Shown here in pieces: positions 44,028 to 53,194 of a DNA stretch of 64,000 nt. Origin of the DNA: Nonomuraea angiospora (GTDB taxonomy: Bacteria > Actinomycetota > Actinomycetes > Streptosporangiales > Streptosporangiaceae); the NCBI RefSeq assembly GCF_014873145.1, contig NZ_JADBEK010000001.1, positions 558,001-622,000 on the forward strand, in the 5' to 3' direction. Under the pieces are notes generated by a model. It saw nothing but the letters and a program-made list of their open reading frames with translations, was not told where the DNA came from and did no database searches. Each line of letters starts with the position of its first letter. The first letter of the stretch is position 1. The position numbers and the translations under genes were made by a program.

Positions 44028-45017
44028 ATGGGTCTATGGAACGCGCTGCCGATCGAATTGGAGAACCGGCTCAACGCCAAGATGTTCGACGGCCGGCTGA
44101 TTCACTTCCATCTCCAATTTGTGGAGCCGCTCCGGCGTGCCAGGGAAGTCTCCTGCACCTTGGACACGTCCGGGTTCGTCGACCTGCCGCCGCGCACCGA
44201 CGACCAGATACGCATAGTGCCAGTCAGAACTGCCCTGGCCGACCTGCGGAACGCCCCCGATCCTGGGTTCGATCTCGAGCCGTTCCTCCGGGCGCCGTCA
44301 TATCTGGAGGTCGCCTCAGACTTCCCCGTGGCCGTACTGGAGCTCCGAGACGGAGCGCTGCGGATGAACACGTGCCACCCCGCCGGAGCGGAGAAGATCG
44401 AAGCGATCGAGGCGGCTCTCGGCCTCCTGTCCGAGGTCGGTCTGGCGTTCCTAGTGGAGCTGGCCGTAGGGGTGGTGAACGTCGGCGGAGTCTCCGCCGC
44501 GCCCCTGCCGGCGTACGTGATCCGGGTCGACGTGAGCGGTTCGCAGTCCCACGACGCCGCACGGCTCGTCGAAGCGGCTGCGGAGCAGCTCGCGTGGGTC
44601 TGGATCGACGAGGAGACACGGCTAGAGACCTCGCTGCCGGCCGACCGCAGTGATCCGAGGCTGATGTTTCTCGCCACGCTGTACGCCGAATGCGTCGTGA
44701 GCGAGTTGCACCAGCGACTCGACGACAGGGGGTGGCTGCCGAGCGCTCAGCGCGAGGCGTGGCAGGCGTGGATATGGCGGCACCGCCGGACGGTGCCCAA
44801 CCTCCTCCAGTTGCTGGACGAGGTGCCGGGTGTGCCGCTGACCAAGGAGCTGGCATGCATTTGGACACCCGGCTGGAGACGCTCGGCGTTCATCTACGAC
44901 TCCCCGTTCGACCACATCAAGGAACTCCCGCTACCGCACAGCCACGGTTCGCCTGTGGCCACATTCCTCAAATTGAGGGACCGGGATATCTTCGCATCCC
45001 TTTTCGAGGGCCAATAA
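44028..45017 (+). CDS. Protein of unknown function
   Basis: A 329-residue protein that I do not recognise. It begins MGLWNALPIELENRLNAK and shows no signal peptide or membrane segment. The sequence is rich in Leu, Ala, Arg and Glu and reads as a folded soluble protein with consistent third-position GC. A conserved-looking central part includes AVLELRDGALRMNTCHPAG and ends in RRSAFIYDSPFDHIKELPLPHSHG, with His and Asp that could bind metal, although no HExxH is present. The ATG at 44028-44030 follows AGGGA. It lies upstream of the DUF483-like gene on the same strand (142-base gap), so it may serve the same pathway. Confidence 0.55.
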   Translation: MGLWNALPIELENRLNAKMFDGRLIHFHLQFVEPLRRAREVSCTLDTSGFVDLPPRTDDQIRIVPVRTALADLRNAPDPGFDLEPFLRAPSYLEVASDFPVAVLELRDGALRMNTCHPAGAEKIEAIEAALGLLSEVGLAFLVELAVGVVNVGGVSAAPLPAYVIRVDVSGSQSHDAARLVEAAAEQLAWVWIDEETRLETSLPADRSDPRLMFLATLYAECVVSELHQRLDDRGWLPSAQREAWQAWIWRHRRTVPNLLQLLDEVPGVPLTKELACIWTPGWRRSAFIYDSPFDHIKELPLPHSHGSPVATFLKLRDRDIFASLFEGQ

Positions 45018-45159
45018 CGGCACCACCTCTGCTGATTTCCTGTATACGCCCACAGACGGTTGGCGATCCTGACCGCCCATGATCGCCTCCGTGGAACCGG
45101 CCGGCATCGTCGGCCGTGTTGGCGCTATTGAACAGCAATGTGACAGAAAGGCCACAGAC

Positions 45160-46077
45160 GTGACTGCAAGGACAAGACTGGAGCAACTCGGCCTGCTCTT
45201 GGCGGCAGGGCTGACAAACATCCAAGCCCGAGAGCTGTTCGAGGCGGCGGCGGGTTTTAAAATGTCCCGGATCAACCTGTTCGACCATGAGTTGCCGGCG
45301 GTGATCAAGTTCTGTGACGAGCAACGCCTCAGCTACGAGCTGTCAGACTACCGCGTGCTCGAGTTCATGTCGGAGGAAGGCAAAGGGCATTTCTCCAACA
45401 TGGGAACTCGGACAGACGATCCGGCCGGCCTTCGCTACTGCTACGTCAGCCGGGATCCCGAGGAGTCAAGGCGGGGCAAAGAGGCCGAGCGTGCGGAGGA
45501 CTTCGGGCCCTGGGAGATGGGGGAGCTGCTCCGCGTACCGAAGTGCTGCACTGATTTCTTCGTGCGCAACAAGCAGGAGGCGATCGACAGGTATTCGGAC
45601 GACTACGCTCTGATCACCTCACGTGAGACTGGCTCGCCGGGCCCCTTCGACTTCAGGCTCAACTACCAGGCGCAGTACTTCGGCTACAGTCTTTTCACGT
45701 ACTTCCTATGCAACTGGCGCTGCGAGGAGTCCATCCGGCGTTCCGAGGCGATCCTGGAGATCGTCGGCGACGTGTCACCTTCTTGGCGGCGCACCTTCGA
45801 GCGCAACCTCGCGTCCGTGATCGTCTACGAGAATCTGGTCGCCGTGCACCGTGTGCACGGTGAGTTCGTCGGCGGGCGCGAGCTGGCTTTCTACCCGCAC
45901 GACCTGCGATCCACCTCGTCCACCCCGCTCCGCGAGTTCCTGCTCAGGGAACGGCGGTTGCGCTGGGAACAGGACGGTTCGTTGCGCTTCACGGCGGGCG
46001 GAGGCGCGGCGCTGCTAGCCGCCGACGAGACCAGAGTCATCCCCTTTACGGCGGAAACGAGTTCCGCTGATGTCTGA
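45160..46077 (+). CDS. DUF483-like protein
   Basis: A 305-residue protein whose middle part has WEMGELLRVPKCCTDFF, resembling the DUF483 pattern (L-G-x-L-L-x-x-P-x-C-C-x-x-F-F). DUF483 proteins occur near radical SAM and peptide-modification genes, but their biochemical role is not established. The GTG at 45160-45162 has AGAAAGG upstream; an ATG 27 codons earlier lacks a site. Its 3' end overlaps the kinase-like gene by eight bases, so the two are probably co-translated. The paired Cys may coordinate a metal or cluster; this cannot be shown from the sequence alone. Confidence 0.68.
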   Translation: MTARTRLEQLGLLLAAGLTNIQARELFEAAAGFKMSRINLFDHELPAVIKFCDEQRLSYELSDYRVLEFMSEEGKGHFSNMGTRTDDPAGLRYCYVSRDPEESRRGKEAERAEDFGPWEMGELLRVPKCCTDFFVRNKQEAIDRYSDDYALITSRETGSPGPFDFRLNYQAQYFGYSLFTYFLCNWRCEESIRRSEAILEIVGDVSPSWRRTFERNLASVIVYENLVAVHRVHGEFVGGRELAFYPHDLRSTSSTPLREFLLRERRLRWEQDGSLRFTAGGGAALLAADETRVIPFTAETSSADV

Positions 46078-46744
46078 CGCAGCTCTGAGACCGGCCTTTC
46101 TCGCGTTGGAGGGACCCGACGGCGCCGGCAAGTCGTCCATCCGCAACATTCTCCACGCCGAGCTCGTCCGCCGCGGTCATGGCTGCATCATCGTTGGTCA
46201 GCACGCATGGCTGGACGTGGCGACGGCGAGAATCATGATCAACGCACGCGAGCAGCGTTTCCAGTACCCCTCAGGCGAGCTCGTCGACGCATACTTCCTG
46301 GACAAGAACCTTCACGCGACGCAGACAATCCGCCCCGCGCTCGAACACGCCTCCGTGATCGCCGACAGGTCCTTCCTCAGCGACGCTGTTTACCAGGAGG
46401 TCCTGTACGGAATTAACGCGGAGTCAACTCTGCGGCGTTACCACGAGAACGGCGCGTTACTGCCCGAGCTCATCATCTGGATAGAGGTGGACAGCGAGGA
46501 GGCATACCGGCGGGTCATCGCGCGGGGCGGGCAGGCGCGTCACTATGAGCGGCCTGCGCCACTCCGCGAGATCAGCCGGGTCTATCAGCGTGTTCTCATC
46601 GATCACGCGCCTCCCTGGCTCCCCCCGGTGATCAAGTATGTTAACGAGCGCCACGGTGACTGGAGGAGCGTTGTGAAGCGGGACCTGCTTCCTCAGGTGT
46701 GCGACGCGCTCGCAAGTCGGCAGGGGGGCGGTCGTACCCGTTAG
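46070..46744 (+). CDS. Thymidylate kinase-like P-loop protein
   Basis: A 224-residue P-loop kinase of the thymidylate kinase fold. The Walker A is EGPDGAGKSS (about 14-23). The DRS-type motif, here ADRSFLSDAVYQE (about 102-114), supplies the base-binding and catalytic Asp/Arg, and IIWIEVDSEEAYRR stands where kinases carry the next strand and lid. It is the usual length of Tmk proteins. The ATG overlaps the DUF483-like gene by eight bases. A housekeeping Tmk is expected elsewhere in the genome, so a phosphorylation role in the local pathway is likely, on a nucleotide or another small molecule. Confidence 0.78.
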   Translation: MSDAALRPAFLALEGPDGAGKSSIRNILHAELVRRGHGCIIVGQHAWLDVATARIMINAREQRFQYPSGELVDAYFLDKNLHATQTIRPALEHASVIADRSFLSDAVYQEVLYGINAESTLRRYHENGALLPELIIWIEVDSEEAYRRVIARGGQARHYERPAPLREISRVYQRVLIDHAPPWLPPVIKYVNERHGDWRSVVKRDLLPQVCDALASRQGGGRTR

Positions 46745-47002
46745 GGAGCCCGTGGCGAGTCCTTAGGCATCCCGGTCGGGCGTCCACGGAAAAGGCCGGA
46801 TTTGATTTTCCTGGATTCTTGGATCCGTCGGAGCGCTTCGCGCCCGGTAAAGTTCTCTGAATGCTTTTTGGCATGGCCGTTTCTGTCCCAATGCCGTGAG
46901 GGCAAATGCCGAAATGGTGGCGAAATTCGACTTGAGAAGCTCGAAAATGTATGGCAGTGTGAACGGCGATAAGGATAATTCGAGCGGGAGAGGAGGGAAG
47001 AG

Positions 47003-47182
47003 ATGAACGGGGATGTCGACTTCGATCGCTTCGTCGAGGCCGTCAAGGCCGCCGGGCTCGCCAGTGAGCACGGTGTGGATGTGATCAAAAACTGGGAGTC
47101 GGTGCCGCTGACCCACTCCTCAGGCGTTACGCCCAAGGACTGGGAGCGCGTCCAGGAGACGCTTAATGGTGGCCCTCAGTAA
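47003..47182 (+). CDS. Small 59-residue peptide, candidate RiPP precursor
   Basis: A 59-codon gene with ATG at 47003 after a strong AGGAGGG site six bases upstream, ending with TAA at 47180-47182, 97 bases before the SPASM radical SAM gene. The N-terminal part (DFDRFVEAVKAAGLASEHG) reads as an amphipathic leader-type helix. The C-terminal part contains Trp31 and Trp47, Lys29 and Lys45, several Ser/Thr and an NGGPQ end. It has no Cys, no membrane segment and no signal peptide. It is the only small gene in the modification operon, so it is the best precursor candidate, but no core motif matches a known class and it could instead be a small regulator or chaperone. Confidence 0.6.
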   Translation: MNGDVDFDRFVEAVKAAGLASEHGVDVIKNWESVPLTHSSGVTPKDWERVQETLNGGPQ

Positions 47183-47279
47183 AAGGTCATAGGGATTGGC
47201 CGTCCGTGGCGTTCGCATACTCCGCGGGCGGCCAAGTCTCGACTTGTGAAGAGTATCGCCTAAAAAGCAGGGGGTTGCG

Positions 47280-48521
47280 GTGCGGAAGCAGAACGTCAAG
47301 CAGCTTAGCCTTCCAGGGCCGGGTAATGCGCTCTCGGTGATACTCAAGCTTCCTGGCGAAACGTGCAACATTAATTGTTTTTATTGCTACGAGAAGCGAA
47401 AGCCTTATCCGGAAGCCGTCCAGCTTCAGCCCGAGATGCTCCGGCGGTTCCTCGGCCTGTGCGGGCAACGGCCGCTCAGAATCGAGTTGCACGGCGGTGA
47501 GCCGCTGATGCTGCGGCGCGAGCTGATGGCGGAACTGCTCGCCGAGTTGCGCGCCTACCCCGGGACGGTTTCGCTCGCGATCCAGACCAACGGGATCCTG
47601 CTCAACGACGCGTGGATCGAGTTCTTCAAGCGGGAGTGGCCGGACATCGAGATCGGAGTCAGTCTCGACGGCCCAACGGAGATCAACGATGCGTACCGGG
47701 TGGACTACCGTGACCGGGGCACCGCCGGTCGGGTGGAGGCCACACTGCGCCGCCTGAACGCGCACGGGCTCAGGATCGGGGTGATCGCCGTCGTCGCCAG
47801 GCGGTCCCTAGGACACGCCCGCGAGCTGATCTCCTACTTCGGTGGCTTCCCGGCGATCCGCTTCCTGAAGCTGGTCCCCTGCCTGGACTACAACGTGACA
47901 ACCGAGATGCTCGCGCCCGCCGATCGCAAGGAGAATCTGCTCACCCTGAATCCCAGTGGGCGCGGCGCCCCGGACTGGGCCACCAGCCCGAAAGAGTACG
48001 CGGACTTCATCAACGAGGCCTTCGACGTGTGGCGCGAGGACGGATTCCGGCACTTCGTGCTCGAACCGGTGTACAGCGCCATGCGCGGCCTCCTGGGCGA
48101 CGCCCCGTCGTTCTGCCACTTCTCCGATACCAAGTGCGCGTGGGTGTTGACGCTCTACCCCGATGGGCGCCTGGGTAGTTGCGACGAGTTGAGGATGCCG
48201 GAGGCGGAACACGCCAAGATCGGCGAGCTAGAGGACATTGATGAGGTGCTGCGCATGCAGCGCAATCCCGCGCTGGGCCACCGCCTGAACGCCTTGTACG
48301 GCAAGTGCAGCACCTGTGACTACCAGGACACCTGCCGGGGTGGCTGCCTCGCCACTCGCCTGCAGTTCCTCGGAACGGCCTACGACGACGAGTACTGCAT
48401 GCAGCGCATTCAGATCATCGAGCACGTGGCATCGGCGCTCCGGCTGGACCCAGTAGGAGGCGGGACTCCGGGAACGCGCACCCCGGACGCGGTGACACGG
48501 AAATCCCAGTGGGAGGACTAG
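47280..48521 (+). CDS. Radical SAM/SPASM maturase
   Basis: A 413-residue radical SAM enzyme. The cluster motif is CNINCFYCYE (Cys29, Cys33, Cys36), GGEP follows in LHGGEPLML, and the SPASM region holds CAWVLTLYPDGRLGSCDEL and CSTCDYQDTCRGGC, ligands for auxiliary iron-sulphur clusters. This layout is typical of peptide-modifying maturases that form ether, thioether or C-C cross-links. The GTG at 47280-47282 has AGGGGG upstream. It directly follows the candidate precursor gene and precedes an HExxH protein by six bases. No obvious peptide-recognition (RRE) domain was seen in it. Confidence 0.88.
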   Translation: MRKQNVKQLSLPGPGNALSVILKLPGETCNINCFYCYEKRKPYPEAVQLQPEMLRRFLGLCGQRPLRIELHGGEPLMLRRELMAELLAELRAYPGTVSLAIQTNGILLNDAWIEFFKREWPDIEIGVSLDGPTEINDAYRVDYRDRGTAGRVEATLRRLNAHGLRIGVIAVVARRSLGHARELISYFGGFPAIRFLKLVPCLDYNVTTEMLAPADRKENLLTLNPSGRGAPDWATSPKEYADFINEAFDVWREDGFRHFVLEPVYSAMRGLLGDAPSFCHFSDTKCAWVLTLYPDGRLGSCDELRMPEAEHAKIGELEDIDEVLRMQRNPALGHRLNALYGKCSTCDYQDTCRGGCLATRLQFLGTAYDDEYCMQRIQIIEHVASALRLDPVGGGTPGTRTPDAVTRKSQWED

Positions 48522-48527
48522 AACGCC

Positions 48528-49532
48528 ATGACTGTTTCGAAAGAGGAGACGCAACGCGCCAAGGCCACGGGGGTGACCCGAACCCGGCTGCTGGAGTCTC
48601 TGGAACCCCGGCTGCTGGAGCGCAGACGGATGGCCGGCGGCAGGCTGAGGGAATCGCTCGCGGCGCTGGTCCCGCTGGTCCCAGGCGCCGACGTCCGGCG
48701 GGTCTTCGGCGGCCTTGAGCCGGAGAGCAGGAAGGGTTTCGCGCTGCTGCACCACATGGCCGAGGAGGTCCGTGAGGCGACGGCCTCGCGAGACGCCGAG
48801 CGGCTCGTCCAGGGCTTCCAGATCCCGGCCGCAGGTGAGGGAAGCCCCGCCGAGCTGGACACGGAGGCCGGACCCGTAAGGTTCGTGGACGGGGCCCTGT
48901 GCCACTCAGCGTTTTCGGCCGAGAGCGGCACGACCACGACCTGGCTGTCCGCGGAGGCGCTCCGGTCGCCCGCGCCGATCTCGGCGGAGTTCGCGAGGGA
49001 CGCCTGCGCCGCGGTGTGGCGCACCGGGTTCGGCGCTTATCTCCAGCACGGGCTATCAGCGGTGGTCCTTCGCGGCCACTTCGACGAAACGGGGACCCTC
49101 TTCAGCTACAGCATGGCGAAGTTCCCGTACACCATCTTCCTGGACTGGTCGGACGACCCCTTCATCTTCGGCGAGTGCCTGCTGCACGAAAGCGCGCACT
49201 GTTGGCTGAACGACGCGTTCCTCGCGTTCGAGGAGCCGCTCTCCACCGAGCCGTTCGGCCCCTCCCCATGGAAGGACGGCGTCATGCGGCCGGCCTTCGG
49301 GCTCATCCACGCCGCGCACGCCTTCTCCATCCTCACGAGCTACTTCCGGGACGTGAAGGACGACCCCTCCGTCTCCAGCGAAACCCGGGAGTACTGCGCT
49401 GTGCGCGAGAAGGTGGAGCGGGCACGCCTGCGCTCGGCCGAGGTGACGGTGACCCGGGCGCTGGATCAGATGCGCGCGCAGGAACTGGCCGAGGTGGTGC
49501 GGTTTGAGATGTCCTATGCGATCAATGGGTAG
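48528..49532 (+). CDS. HExxH-type peptide beta-hydroxylase-like protein 1
   Basis: A 334-residue protein of the HExxH peptide-modification family, some members of which are alpha-ketoglutarate-dependent peptide beta-hydroxylases. The motif is H-E-S-A-H at 220-224 in LLHESAHCWLN, with a further conserved His region in GPSPWKDGVMRPAFGLIHAAH downstream. The first 120 residues are helical and Arg/Glu-rich. The ATG at 48528 is six bases after the maturase stop, with GGAGG within the preceding gene. A second, shorter relative is encoded at 55773-56738. The likely substrate is the peptide made by the same operon. Confidence 0.8.
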   Translation: MTVSKEETQRAKATGVTRTRLLESLEPRLLERRRMAGGRLRESLAALVPLVPGADVRRVFGGLEPESRKGFALLHHMAEEVREATASRDAERLVQGFQIPAAGEGSPAELDTEAGPVRFVDGALCHSAFSAESGTTTTWLSAEALRSPAPISAEFARDACAAVWRTGFGAYLQHGLSAVVLRGHFDETGTLFSYSMAKFPYTIFLDWSDDPFIFGECLLHESAHCWLNDAFLAFEEPLSTEPFGPSPWKDGVMRPAFGLIHAAHAFSILTSYFRDVKDDPSVSSETREYCAVREKVERARLRSAEVTVTRALDQMRAQELAEVVRFEMSYAING

Positions 49533-49552
49533 CGCGTCTCGCGGATCTCGGT

Positions 49553-50830
49553 ATGTGGACAGCGGATGTGGCAGTGAACCGATATAGCTCAAGCATTCGC
49601 GAGACACCCATCGAGGAGTTCCTGCCGCTGGCGCTAAGACGCGCGACCGAGCTCGGAATGACCAGGGTCACCGACATCACCTGGCTCGACAGGATTGGCC
49701 TGCCGGTGTTCGTCAGCGTCAGGCCCGACGCCCAGGAGGGCTCGCTCTGCGTCAACGCGGGCAAAGGACTGCATCCCGATGAGGCGCTGATCGGCGCCAT
49801 CATGGAGGCGGTCGAGTTCGCCCTGGCGGAGTATGGGCGCGCTACGGCGGTCTCCACCGTGTGGGCTACGGCCCACGACCTGCTCGACGGGCGCCGGACG
49901 GCCGTGCTGGATCTTTGCCCCCGGATGGGCGTGACGTTCGACCTGGCGCGGCCGATGTTCTGCGCCGAGGCCGAGGAGATCGTGGGCGGCAAGTCCTACC
50001 TGGTGCCTGCCGAACTCGTCTTCATGCCCGCGCCTCCCGAGTCGCTGGCGAACCTCTGCTTCGGTTCTAACACCAACGGTCTGGCCAGCGGGACGACCAG
50101 ACAGGAGGCGGTGGCGCACGGCCTCGCCGAGGTGATCGAGCGAGACATCCGGTCGTTCCAGCGGGTGCTGGACGACGCGTGGGCGGTGCGGATCACCACG
50201 CTGCCCGAGGAGGCGGCGCTCCTGGCGCGGGAAATCCACGCCGCGGATCTGGAGCTCTACCTCACCTACCAGCCCAACCCCTTCGAGATGCCGTATTTCG
50301 CTGCGGTCATCGCCGAGCCGTCGCAGAAGCACCCGGCGTATCTGAACGCTGGCTACGGGTGCCACCCCGACGCCAGTATCGCCGCGGTCCGGGCGATCGC
50401 CGAGGCGGTGCAGACCCGCCTGCAGATGATTCACGGAGGGCGCGACGACTTCATCGAGTACTACGAGGGATTCGCGCGGTTCACTGACGAGCAGCTCAAC
50501 ATGATCACGCGGCGTCACCTGCAGCTACTGCGTCGGCCGGCCGTCGTCAAGGACTTCGGCGATCTGCCGGGGGCGAGCCGGGTCGTGCCCGACGTCGCCA
50601 CCTGCATGGACATGATGATCGACGCGCTGGCCGCCAACGGTATGAAAGAGATCTGCGTGGTGCCGTATACGGAGGCTGGCGACCCCGTCCAGGTCTGCCG
50701 GGTGATCGTGCCCCAGTGCGAGCTGTACTTCGAGGGGAAGACCGGGCGGGTGGGCCGCAGGCTCGCCGACTTCGCCTCGCGCACCCAAGCCACGGTGGCC
50801 AGGACGGCCGGATCAGGAGTGAGCCGGTGA
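49553..50830 (+). CDS. YcaO-domain protein
   Basis: A 425-residue YcaO protein, ATP-dependent enzymes that activate peptide amide oxygens. The ATP-binding features include IMEAVEFALAEYG and the block CFGSNTNGLASGTTRQEAVA followed by GLAEVIERD, the classic E-x-x-E region. A TfuA protein is encoded downstream, and YcaO-TfuA pairs are known for peptide thioamide formation. No C-terminal PxPxP motif, characteristic of azoline cyclodehydratases, is visible. Alternative YcaO roles (amidine, macroamidine) remain possible. The ATG at 49553 has a weak ribosome site. The stop overlaps the next GTG start (GTGA). Confidence 0.86.
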   Translation: MWTADVAVNRYSSSIRETPIEEFLPLALRRATELGMTRVTDITWLDRIGLPVFVSVRPDAQEGSLCVNAGKGLHPDEALIGAIMEAVEFALAEYGRATAVSTVWATAHDLLDGRRTAVLDLCPRMGVTFDLARPMFCAEAEEIVGGKSYLVPAELVFMPAPPESLANLCFGSNTNGLASGTTRQEAVAHGLAEVIERDIRSFQRVLDDAWAVRITTLPEEAALLAREIHAADLELYLTYQPNPFEMPYFAAVIAEPSQKHPAYLNAGYGCHPDASIAAVRAIAEAVQTRLQMIHGGRDDFIEYYEGFARFTDEQLNMITRRHLQLLRRPAVVKDFGDLPGASRVVPDVATCMDMMIDALAANGMKEICVVPYTEAGDPVQVCRVIVPQCELYFEGKTGRVGRRLADFASRTQATVARTAGSGVSR

Positions 50831-53160
50831 GGCCAGGAACACTGCTTGTAAACCCGCCACTGTGGAACGCCTACGCCCCGCACCTAGCGGTGCCGCTGCT
50901 CCTGGGCGTCCTGCGGTCTAGGGACTGGCCGGCGCGAGGGCTGGACCTGGGCATCGAGTGTATGGACTTCCTCCTTTCCGAGACGGGCCTGACACTGCTG
51001 GCCGAGCGCCTTGAGAGGCGGGCGCAGAAGCCCAGCGACAGGCGCGCCCGTCGGGGAGCGCTGCTCGCCCCCAGCGCGATCGGCGAGATCGAGAAGGCGA
51101 AGGCGGTGCTTCGGTCTTTTGAAGGGCTGGAGGATGCCGAGCTCTACGCCGCGGCCCAGGTGACCCTGCGCAACGCGATGTGGTGCGTGTCGGCGGCCTT
51201 CGACGGCCTGCGGTTCGACCTGACCGCCAACGACCTCTACTACTCGGCCAGGTCCGCCGCCTCGGTGTTGGAGGCCACTACCGACCCCGAACGCAATGTG
51301 TACCGGTGGGCGATGGACCACCTCGACCTGGACGACGTTATCGACGACCCCGGGCTCGGCCTGGTCGGCGTGTCCGTCTCTGCCGACACTCAGCTCGTCG
51401 CGGCGATGACCTTCGCCCGCATGGTCAAGCAGTGCCGCCCCGACATGCACGTCGTGATGGGCGGTAACTTCACCACCCGGATGGTCACCCGGTGGGAGGA
51501 GCGTCATCCCTTCTTCGACTACGTCGACTCCTTCATTCTGTACGAGGGGGAGGAGGCCCTGCCTGCGCTCTGCGAGGAGCTGTTCGAGAACGGCCGCAGG
51601 CCGGTTCCCGGCCTGGTCAGGGCGGGCAGAGACGGACTGACGCGCACGCCGCCCCAAGACATCGACGTGTCGGCGGTCCCCTTCCCCGACTACTCCGACT
51701 CGCCGCTGGACAAGTACTTCGCACCCGGACCCATCCTCCCCACCTACGCGTCGCGGAGTTGCGCGTGGAACTGCGCCTTCTGCGCCATCCCCTTCGCAAG
51801 CAACAAGTTCCGGATGCGGAGCGGGGAGCGGGTGGCCGACGAGATGGATGCCCTGTCCGAGCGTTACGGGACGCAGTATTTCTACCTGGTGGACGAGATC
51901 ATCACCCTGCGGAGTTTCCAGGAGGTCGGCAGGGAATTGCTGACGCGTGGCCGGGAGTACCTTTGGTACGGGGAGACCCGCTTCTTCGGCGGGTTGGACA
52001 AGGAGATGGCCCAGGGAATGCACGACGCGGGCTGCCGTCGCCTGAGCCTGGGAATGGAGTCCTACAACCAGCGCGTGCTCGACCTGATGGGCAAGGGGAC
52101 GCAGCTGGAGTGGATAGAGCCGAACCTGGACGCCCTGCTGTCGGCGGGTATCCCCGTCCACCTGTTCTGCATCGTTGGCTTCCCGGGTGAGACACGGGAC
52201 GAGGCGGAACGCACCGTCGCCTTCGCCACGGAGACTTGTCGGAGGGCGACGTCCGACTACGGGGTGGACCACACGACGTGGGCGGCGGCGCCGTTTGTGC
52301 TCGACCTGCACTCCCCGATAGGCCGTGATCCCATGCGCTTCGGTGTTGTCCTGATGAAGCCTCCGCCCGAGGAGGACCTGGCGCTCACCACGAACTACCG
52401 GGTCCTCAACGGCGTCAGCCAGGAGGAGAGCTGGACGATCGCCCGCCGGGCGGACAACACGGAGGCTGTGCCGGACCCGGGAGACACGTTCTGGTTTGAC
52501 CCTCCGGTAAGGCACTACGTCGAGGAGCGCCTGTTCCTGCGCACCTGCCTGGGCCTCGGCCCGGAGCAGGACCCCGAGCGGCCGGTGCGGGCGTGGCGGG
52601 GGCCGGACGTGCCCGTGGCGCTGGACGACGGGGTTACCTGCCGCTGGTTCGACTCCTCGCCGATGTCCGGCCGCCCTGCGCTCGTCCTGTACTCGCCCGC
52701 CGCGGACGCCGTGCTGGAGTTTCCCGGCCTGGCCGAAAGCGCTGCCAACGTGCTGCGTCGTCACTCCAGCGTGGCGGAGAAGGCCGCTGGCCTGGCCGGC
52801 GACGACGAGCAGCGCGTGCTGTTGCTGGAGACGCTCGGCGCGGCTGATCGCCTCGGGTTCTTCCGCGGCGGCTCCGCCGCCGAGACCGAGTTGGTCGCGT
52901 GTGAGTTCCGCCAGGAGATCGGCGTGTCGGGCCACTTCGACCTCGAAGGGAACACCGGCAGGCTCCGCAGCGAGCCTCTCGGGCGCACCGTGACCGTCGG
53001 TGCACGGTCCTACGGCGCGTATCTGCTGTGCAGGGACGGCTGCCGGGCCACCGACAGCCGCACGGCCAAGCTGGGATTCGACCCGGAAAACCCCCTGGAG
53101 TTCGTGGAAACCTTGCGTCCGCTCATCGCGCATGGGCTCGTGTACGCCACACCCGCTTGA
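50827..53160 (+). CDS. Large B12-binding-type radical SAM enzyme with RRE-like extension
   Basis: A 777-residue protein. The N-terminal part (to about 290) looks like a B12-binding domain (LLVNPPLWNAYAPHLAVPLL, GLVGVSVSADTQL). The radical SAM motif is CAWNCAFCAIP (Cys312, Cys316, Cys319). After the barrel, about 200 residues follow. Around 620-675 the stretch LEFPGLAESAANVLRR through LLLETLGAADRLGFF resembles a PqqD/RRE-type winged helix, which would bind a peptide leader; this is inference from pattern only. The GTG at 50827-50829 overlaps the YcaO stop and has GGAG upstream. Likely chemistry is C-methylation or another radical change of the peptide. Confidence 0.84.
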   Translation: MRPGTLLVNPPLWNAYAPHLAVPLLLGVLRSRDWPARGLDLGIECMDFLLSETGLTLLAERLERRAQKPSDRRARRGALLAPSAIGEIEKAKAVLRSFEGLEDAELYAAAQVTLRNAMWCVSAAFDGLRFDLTANDLYYSARSAASVLEATTDPERNVYRWAMDHLDLDDVIDDPGLGLVGVSVSADTQLVAAMTFARMVKQCRPDMHVVMGGNFTTRMVTRWEERHPFFDYVDSFILYEGEEALPALCEELFENGRRPVPGLVRAGRDGLTRTPPQDIDVSAVPFPDYSDSPLDKYFAPGPILPTYASRSCAWNCAFCAIPFASNKFRMRSGERVADEMDALSERYGTQYFYLVDEIITLRSFQEVGRELLTRGREYLWYGETRFFGGLDKEMAQGMHDAGCRRLSLGMESYNQRVLDLMGKGTQLEWIEPNLDALLSAGIPVHLFCIVGFPGETRDEAERTVAFATETCRRATSDYGVDHTTWAAAPFVLDLHSPIGRDPMRFGVVLMKPPPEEDLALTTNYRVLNGVSQEESWTIARRADNTEAVPDPGDTFWFDPPVRHYVEERLFLRTCLGLGPEQDPERPVRAWRGPDVPVALDDGVTCRWFDSSPMSGRPALVLYSPAADAVLEFPGLAESAANVLRRHSSVAEKAAGLAGDDEQRVLLLETLGAADRLGFFRGGSAAETELVACEFRQEIGVSGHFDLEGNTGRLRSEPLGRTVTVGARSYGAYLLCRDGCRATDSRTAKLGFDPENPLEFVETLRPLIAHGLVYATPA

Positions 53161-53194
53161 TCTCGCGCAACTCGATCGTTGAAGGGAGAACAGC

